From: Opisthocomus hoazin
Lineage: Eukaryota; Chordata; Aves; Opisthocomiformes; Opisthocomidae
Direction: 5' to 3'
Length of the DNA stretch: 64,000 nucleotides
Assembly: GCF_030867145.1 (NCBI RefSeq)
Contig: NC_134429.1
Span: forward strand, 19,701,115-19,765,114
In this document: positions 56,901-64,000 of the stretch, piece by piece
Numbering within the stretch: the stretch's first letter is position 1
Layout of the letters: each line of letters begins with the position of its first letter
Notes under the pieces: model-generated
What the model was told of the DNA's origin: nothing
Databases searched by the model: none
The model's input: only the letters and a program-made list of their open reading frames with translations
Position numbers and translations under genes: made by a program

Positions 56901-59900
56901 AAATAGAGGGCAAAGTGTCTGGCCACACGGTGCGTCAAGATTATCAAAAAAACCTATGCAGACTGAGTGAGGAACTGGATATTCTACAGAATATTTGGAA
57001 ACAGATGAAAACTAGATTTCTCATCCAGCACTTTAGGTGAAAGGAAAATTAATGTTGTGGTTATACTGATATTTATTAAATACAGACACATTTGTGTTAG
57101 GGCCATGGGACGTTCACATAGTGCAAGTACAGTCCAACCTCTGAAATGAGCTATTTATTCCCACCATGCGATTGCTGCTGATATTCCCAAATCTCATTTA
57201 TAAAAATAGGCATATGTGTGTAATTTATATATCTAGAGACATTTGGCGACGTTGCCACAACAGTATTTCACGATCTGTTTATGTGGAATCGTGGGAGACT
57301 GAAGCTAATTATCCATGTGGTACATTTTTTGCCTCTAAAAATTATATGTGACAATATGACATCTTCACTTTGCTGGCAGTAAAGCCACCTGTCCTGCTTA
57401 GAAAATGATCTAATATCAGGTAATGCAGTGCAACTGTAAAATAAATGTAATAATATCCTTTTGGTATGCTCTCAAAATCCCAAGGGAACAAAGGACTATG
57501 AAGGCTTGTTATTTGGCCCAAATCACTGAGCATATTTCTTCTCAATCCCACCAAATTATGCTCTCCAATAAATTATTTTATGGTAGCAGTTACAAAAGTA
57601 TGGATGACTATGACCAGGAAAAAGTCACACCTGTTACACGTTCCAGAAGAAAAATACTTAACAGCTTTCGAAAGGTGGGTTTCTGGTTTTAATGATATTT
57701 ACTTGTAATATTGTCGATGTAGGTGGAGCCCATCAACGTTCGACAGACTGACATGGTCAGATAATGTGGAAATACCGACCTAGGTACCACGTTGGTGGTT
57801 ATTACACTGCTTTCCCAGATCTGCGGTTGCTTGATGTGCACAACAGCAAAGATGAACCTTTCTTCCAGACTCTGTAGCTCTGACCTGACAACCTGGTCAT
57901 GCTGGAGCGTGGCTTAATCTCGCGCAGTCGCTGATGATCCATATGCAAGGTCAGATCGTAGGATGGGTATTTTCATAAAAGCTGGTGCCTGCAGCCATAT
58001 GAATTGAGGAGAGGTAGCAATTTAGCAGGGTGACAAAAAGGCTTAAGAAAAATTTAGTATCGTGGGCCATCTTTTTAAGAATATTTGACAGTTCCAAGCC
58101 AGTAGCTAAATGAAAGCTTTAATTACTTTCAAGAGGATTAGAAGAGAAAGATTTGGGGAGCTTACTTATTTTGTTTTGTTCTGAGGTTTTAATAGCAATT
58201 TTAATTGTTTTCTAATCTATTTCTTGAGCAATTTTAATCTGTCATTGATTATAAAGAGTTTGGGGTATTCTGCTACAATTGTAGGAAATTAAATATATTG
58301 TTGATCATTATTATTTTATTTCCTCTCTTCCCTTCAGCTAATAGGAATTATTAACTTTGACTGGGGGTGTACATATACATATGTGTATAGATATGTAACA
58401 GCCTGTTTTGCTTAAATATGTATTTGTATGCAGAATCAACTATAAACAAGGCTGAATGACCTAGTATTTGTCATTGTTGTATATAATACAGAGGATATAA
58501 TTAAGGCCCATATACATCAAATGTAATTTATTTACTTGAGAGAATTTACACATTTATTGTAGGATTTTGTGGGAATGGGTCTTAGAACATTTCTTTTTCT
58601 GAAGTACAGACACACAGCGGTAGCTAAACCAATCCTGTGAAAATAACATGAGATTTTGTTAAACCCAGGCACTATTATGGTGGTGATGGAAAACTCCCCC
58701 TATATATTTCTTTCAGTCATGATGACATTATTAATCCAAATCTACAGTATAAAACCTTGATCATTCAAGATGATTTCAGAAGTTGGATAAATATCGCTAT
58801 GCAATGCCCAGTGAAATTAATGGGACAGTTTGTTGTTTTTTTTCCATAAAAAAATATTCCCATCACAATTGCATTGAAAATTTTGTGGGCGGTGACCTAA
58901 CTGGTTTTGGCTGTAGAGCTGCTGAAAAAGGAGCATAGTGGTAGAAGCAGAAGTACGAAGGAGAACCAACTTCATGAATTCAGAGAAAATACGTACCTGA
59001 TACTCTTCCTCTTTTTCTTTTTTTTTGCAGTATCAGAACCACTGACAGCAGAGAACTTTTTCACAGGATCAAAGTGCGTAAGTGCTGGAAGTGTAGTTGG
59101 TGTAGAAATACAATACTTTCGGTAATTATTCTTTTAGAGGATTGCCATTGTATTTTCACTTGTTTTAATGGTCAAGTTTGTAGCAACATCTATCCCTTTA
59201 GAGTGTACGTTGCCATGATGTACTTACACCAACGCACAAACACACACACTCGCACACTTGGTATATGTGTTATACTCTCATTCTAAATGTACAAATTGCC
59301 TCGTCTGATTTTTGCTGTTTTTACAGATATATGCTGAAGACATAGAAAACTGTTCTTTATTACTAGTAAATTAGATGACAGCTGTCTAGCCAGAGAAAAA
59401 CAATACCAAGGAATTCTCAGAGTGGGTACATAGCTCACTGGAACACCATCCCTAAGAGTAGGAAAAATCTGAAAAAATGTCAACTGAAAATACCCTGAAA
59501 GGTGTAAATCTGTTCTATTATACAGCGAGACAGAATCATTCTGTTCTGTGTGTCATCCTGTAATTTCCATTACAAATCTTTTGGTTTCCCTCCTACAGCA
59601 AAACAGTTTTCAGGCAACAATACAACTACTTGAGTTTCAGCGTAGGTCCTTCCCTCCTTAGTGTGCATTAGCTGCAGGCATGGCCATTGAAATGGGCAGA
59701 GGAAGGAAAAGATCAGAAAGAAAACACCCCCCCCCATCCTTCTTACATCTTTATGATGTATCATCTTATATGTGTGTGTATGTACATTTGTGTATGTATT
59801 GTGTGCACCTACACACAGTCGTAGATAATCTGCACATTTATTCTTCTCCTGGATCCCACAGGGCTGTTATTCCCCTCACCCACCACCCCTTATTCGCCAT

Positions 59901-60039
59901 TTGAAATATTGGTATTAAAGAATAATAGAAAATGAAGCATACAAAAAGAGAAATCCAACACTTTACCCCAGGTGCATCCTCTCATTTGATTAAGGTATCT
60001 GCACATTCATTTTTGCTTTAAGATAGAGTTTCTTCACAA
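53951..60039. other. Intergenic, CFAP74 to GABRD
   Basis: No gene was recognised. The interval holds one clear CR1 copy (54832-55136), short AT-rich and CA-rich simple stretches (near 58375-58400 and 59235-59262), and otherwise unique AT-rich DNA. Distal regulatory elements of either neighbour could lie here but cannot be seen from one sequence. Confidence 0.65.
54832..55136 (+). mobile_element. CR1 LINE, 5'-truncated 3' end
   Basis: About 300 bases match the well-known CR1 3' region: GACAGGACAAGGGGCAACGG, GGAAGAACTTCTTCCCTG, CCAGGCTGCCCAGGGAGG, and an end of GGTCCCTTCCAGCC..GTGATTCTGT. Full CR1 copies encode a reverse transcriptase; here only the tail remains, as is usual for this element. 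The open frames seen on both strands are by-products of its GC-rich sequence. Confidence 0.95.
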
Positions 60040-61063
60040 CCCGTCCTTCGCAGCGTTTCGTTCGAGGCCTGGTTTCACAACTGTCATTCTAGATCGAACA
60101 GCACCAAAAAGCAGCGGAGGCGGAGGGGGAGAGCAGAAAAGAGCGAATATGGAGGAGAAAACCGAGTTTGACTTGCAAGTCAAGACGCCGCCGAACTCCC
60201 GCAAAACCTCCGGCCGGGCGGCCCCGCGGCCCCCCCGCCCCAGCCGCGTCCCGGGGCCGCCCGCCGAGGCCCCCCCCCAGCAGCCGTGGGCCGGGGCATG
60301 GCCGGAGCCGCCCGCAGCGTTTCGCTGCCCCGCAGGCAGAAGTTGGCAGAGCCCCGGGTCCGGCTCCCGCGGCGCGGTGCCGCCAGCCCGGGACAGCCTC
60401 CGGCCCGCCAGCCGGCGGCAGCTGCCCCGCGCCCGGCTCCCTCTTCCCGCGGCTGCGGTCGCCCCGGCGCCGTGCGGAGCCGCGCGGGGAGGGCCGGGGG
60501 CGGCGGCGGGGGGGGCGGCGGCAGCGCTGCTGACGGAGCCCGCAGTCCCCGCACCCTTCGCCGCACCGGGAGCCCGGCTCGCTCCATGGCCGGACCGCCT
60601 TCGCCCTCGGCTCGGGCCGCGCCCCGCTCCCTCTTCCCGTGACTGTCGGTGCGCACAGGACATGTCCGGTCCCTCCGGGCCACTTCCAGCCAGCTCCCGC
60701 CCGCGCCCCGCGGGGCTGATCCGCCGCTCCGGAGGTTGTTTTCCGCCGCCGGGCAGAGCGGCCGCGGGGAGAGCCGGGCGGTCCTGAGCACGGCCGGGGA
60801 TGCGGGGGCAGGGCGGCCGAGCCGGCCGGGAGTGACCGGGGCACAGCCCGCCCTGCCCCGCGCCCGGGTTCTGGCTGCCCGCACAGCTCCCGGGCGCCGG
60901 GGGGGCCGGGGGGCCGCCGCTGCTGAGCAACGAGACTCTGCTGTCAAGTCAGCCTCCACGGGGCACGGCGAGCGAGGATGGCAACGCTACTGGAGCTCCG
61001 GAGCTGCCAAGAGAGCCGGGGAACCGGGGTTTCGTTTGCCACTGTCTAATCAATGGGAGTAAG
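60040..61063 (+). promoter_or_regulatory. GABRD: CpG island, promoter and 5' UTR of GABRD
   Basis: A block of very high GC and CpG density of about 1 kb ends right at the GABRD start codon. It contains long G runs (60493-60518) able to form G-quadruplexes and two RGYAAC half-sites (60926-60931 and 60978-60983). The transcription start is not resolved. Frames of 250-298 codons on the minus strand here are compositional. Confidence 0.85.
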
Positions 61064-61131
61064 ATGGAATTTCTTACCTGGGTTCTTCCTGCCCTGGTTC
61101 TACTGTGCACCCAGCAGCACAGGTGTATCAG
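61064..61131 (+). CDS. GABRD: GABRD, GABA-A receptor delta subunit, first coding exon (signal peptide)
   Basis: GABRD encodes the delta subunit of GABA-A receptors, chloride channels that sit outside synapses and carry tonic inhibition in neurons. This exon reads MEFLTWVLPALVLLCTQQHR-CIR and stops at a strong donor (AG-GTAAGAG) in phase 2. The hydrophobic core followed by LLC-TQQ closely matches mammalian GABRD signal peptides as I remember them (LLLLCAQQ in human, LLLLCTQP in rat). Position and strand next to CFAP74 also match the human order. The next exon, expected to start near MNDIGDYVGSN, is not found before the window ends, so the gene is partial. Confidence 0.9.
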
Positions 61132-64000
61132 GTAAGAGAAGGCTTATCGTTCTTTCTTAGGCTGGCCTTAGGCAGCCGTTCTTTCGGTGTGGCTGGGGTG
61201 AAAAACGCCAGGTCTGCCTGTAGCTGGTCCTCCTTCCCCTGCCCGCAGCTCCCACTCCCACTTTTCCCCGGGGATGATCTCTCCGTGTAAGGGCTACGGC
61301 TGCATGAGTGAATGTTCAGACCCAAAACGGGTCTTGACTGAAGAGTTTCCTCAATGTGCTCCATCTTTTTTTTTTTTCTTTTCCCACTTTCTGCTTTTTC
61401 TAGCCAGGGATGCAGCGCTGCCAGCTGAGCAGCAGTTTCTGGGGTTAATCTAGGGGTATGTTTTTAAGAGGATGCCAATGGAACCTCTTCCCAAAGGCAC
61501 TTAGTCTGAATTGGGGGCAATCACTTTTCGTAATGGCATTGCGCATCCCGGCGCAGCCTTATCCCCTTAAACAGCTCTGTAGGGGGCCTGCTACAGCACG
61601 AAACTCTTCCCTAAAACCCAGCACAACCCGTGGGGTACAAACTGAACATCTCTGCCCAGGGCCTCCACAGGCACAATTAAAAACCCCCAGATACAGACAG
61701 TTCTTTCTAATGGGTTTATTAAGTTTCCCGAACTTGAGATAGGACGAAGAGACTGGCAGAGATCTTGGAAAAAACGTTTGAAGAACGCCAACCATTTCTT
61801 AAAATAACAAATTGTAAAGATATATGTTTGCAATTCTCAGTCACATTTATTCTGAAGGTGTTAGCTAGGCAACCAGCTATGTTCTCTATATATTCTCTAC
61901 AGATCTGGAGGCTGTATGTGGAGAAAGCTTGCCATGATTATGCAATGAAAATAGAAGGGGGAGTAAAACAGAACTTGCTGCATGTAAAAACATGCCTACA
62001 CCACCCAGAGCAGACGGCTGTGGTATTAAAGGGGGTCTTCCTACTTCTGCTTTATAGACATTATTATTAGCTTCAGGGCAGTATAAGAAGCAGTGAGAAC
62101 TGTAGTAAGATATAACATTGCTGTTAGGGTTCCTGGAATTAATTGTTGAGATGCATTTTTTTCACTGGGAAGGAAAAGGATCTTGCACTAGAGGAAGTGT
62201 CAAATCAACTGCTGTTCTTCAGGACCGACACAATGATTTATCCTGTGACCTTGAACCTGTTATGCAGGGTCAGATCCTGGCACCCTCATGCTCTGAAGCA
62301 ATCCAGTATTACAGTGAAGGCAGAGAAAATGCTGCTTATGACCTCGGGGCATCAAGATCTTGCCCATAATTTCAATGATCCTGTTTCTCTATCTGCACGT
62401 GGGCTAGCATTAAGTATTTTGGTTGAAAAGTCGTGTTTGAGTATAAAAGAAGAAAAAAAAGAATTTTAAGGAAGAGTCAGCCTTCTCAGCCTCTGTCTTC
62501 AAGGTCTGTTTCTAGGCACAGCAACTGCCGGGATATGTGCAACCTATAATTTGCTGGATAAGTTGTTTTATATTTGGATTAATTACCTAGTTACTTGACT
62601 TTCTTCCTCCAGTTACACAATAGTGATGAGTTGTTTGTTAGAAATATATATACTCATGGCAGAGAGTAAGGCAAGGCGAATTCTGGCTTGTGACATTCCA
62701 ACTGTTTGGTTTGTAGTCGTTTTCCAAATGTGCTGAAGTGTAAGACATTCGGTGGTCAAAGAAAGCTGCTCTGTTTAGTACAACAGTTTTCTGAAGATTC
62801 AGGATTTAGCGTGGCTATGGCAGAACATTGTTTAATCTTGGAAAAAGTGAGTAACCTTGCTTACATGTGTACTTTTGATGAGTTAAACAGAACTAAAATT
62901 TTAGCCTTGCATCAGTAAAATTACTCACACTTAGGTGACCTATGAAATAATTCCATGTGTAAGGACCCAAGAAGCACATGAGCTTCCTTATTCTTCTTTC
63001 TTGGAGTTCTGTAATATGATATTAGATACAATTATTTTTGGTAAGAGATGCTTTTATGAAGAGCAGTGTTTTATTAATACTGAAGGTTTATAATAATGGG
63101 CAAAACTGCCAATTGCTACATTGTCTTGCACTGATTTTGTTTTCTAAATGTAATGTGATCCATGGCTATGATGACAGAAGCCATCCAACACCACTAAGTT
63201 CTCTGCTTGTGAGTTCTGTGGACTGTATATTGACAGGTGTAAGCAAAAACATATTAAAAAATGGAAGAACATTTCAGTGAGTTCTGAACTCAGTAGTATG
63301 ACCTAAGACTTCCCTAAGGCAAAACTACCTATTAAAATAATGTGAAGGTTTGGCAGAGGAGGGAAATGGGGAATACGTGTAGCCTGCTTCCTCATAGCAT
63401 TTTTGAATATCCTTTCAGGGTGCTCTAGAGAGCTGTATTTGAAGCCATTTCTCTGTCATGTGTGCTATTTGACTGAAGTGAATGAGCCAAATTCAACCTC
63501 AGTCAGCACAGGCTACCTATGCCAGTGCAGTTTGCAGGTAAACATTTTCAAAAAGTAGTATTTTTTGGTCTACTTGCAGCAGTAATTAGTGGCAAGAAAT
63601 TTGGCATTTATATGATTGACAGCTCTTTGGGGCAAAGACTGTAGCTTCCACTATTTTATCAGAGTTTGATATGCTGTGGATGCTGCAGTAATAAATGTGT
63701 CACAGTGAATGAGATCATCTGCTGAAATACACTTTGTGAAATATTTCTTCATTTGCCCAGGGAAAGACTACTATTGACAGAAGTTTCGGGCTGTATGTCC
63801 GTACCTTGTAATACTTTACTGAAAGAGATTTTAGTTCCCTAATTAAAAATAGATGTATCTTTTATATTTAAGATTCTACCATGTTAAATGACTTTCATAC
63901 ATTTGCATAGAATTGTTCTTCTGTTGTGTGTCTCCCTCAGCCTTTTACTTCTATTCAGGGAAACAGATCAGCTTTAACACGTGAATATGTGTGGAGTGGT
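61132..64000 (+). other. GABRD: GABRD intron 1 (partial)
   Basis: This is AT-rich sequence without a recognisable coding segment of the ligand-binding domain. No transposon was recognised. The open frames of up to 108 codons show no family resemblance and lack suitable splice sites in the expected phase. Confidence 0.7.

Noticed and set aside
60034-60959. Minus-strand open frames of 251-298 codons in the GABRD CpG island
   Set aside because: Very GC-rich DNA has few stop codons; the frames overlap in several phases, are Pro/Ala/Arg/Gly-rich and match no family.
1-64000. CRISPR arrays, prokaryotic operons, tRNA or rRNA genes
   Set aside because: No regularly spaced repeats, no Shine-Dalgarno-led gene clusters and no recognisable tRNA or rRNA sequence; the window is plainly vertebrate.

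Overview
This window is vertebrate nuclear DNA, most likely from a bird. The genes are split into many short exons with ordinary GT-AG introns, CpG islands sit at gene starts, and the one clear transposon is the 3' end of a CR1 LINE, the characteristic repeat of birds and other sauropsids. The gene order TMEM52 - CFAP74 - GABRD, with the first two on the minus strand and the third on the plus strand, matches the order I know from human 1p36.3. No species call is possible from the sequence alone.

Layout. Positions 1-3.8 kb hold the 5' part of TMEM52 (minus strand). It encodes a small single-pass membrane protein; three exons are secure, its first exon is uncertain, and its 3' end lies beyond position 1. 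A CpG island (about 3.43-4.13 kb) marks its promoter. Positions 4.2-8.0 kb are intergenic. From about 8.0 to 53 kb lies essentially the whole of CFAP74 (minus strand). I could place 39 coding exons with matching splice sites and reading phases, for a product of about 1,700 residues. Its promoter CpG island is at 53.2-53.95 kb and contains a near-consensus RFX X-box, as expected for a ciliary gene. Positions 54-60 kb are intergenic and carry the CR1 copy. A large CpG island (about 60.04-61.06 kb) precedes the first coding exon of GABRD (plus strand), which encodes the signal peptide; the rest of the window is GABRD intron 1.

The genes do not form an operon or joint pathway. CFAP74 is a motile-cilium central-apparatus protein, GABRD a neuronal GABA-A receptor subunit, and TMEM52 is poorly characterised. 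Most long open frames lie in CpG islands or antisense to exons and are not genes.

I found no new mobile, defence or biosynthetic system. The points worth checking are the TMEM52 start, a reading-phase gap in CFAP74 that suggests one missed exon near 16.1-17.1 kb, a possible 42-nt micro-exon and a possible 14-residue N-terminal extension of CFAP74, and the X-box. Family comparisons rest on remembered human proteins, not on a search.
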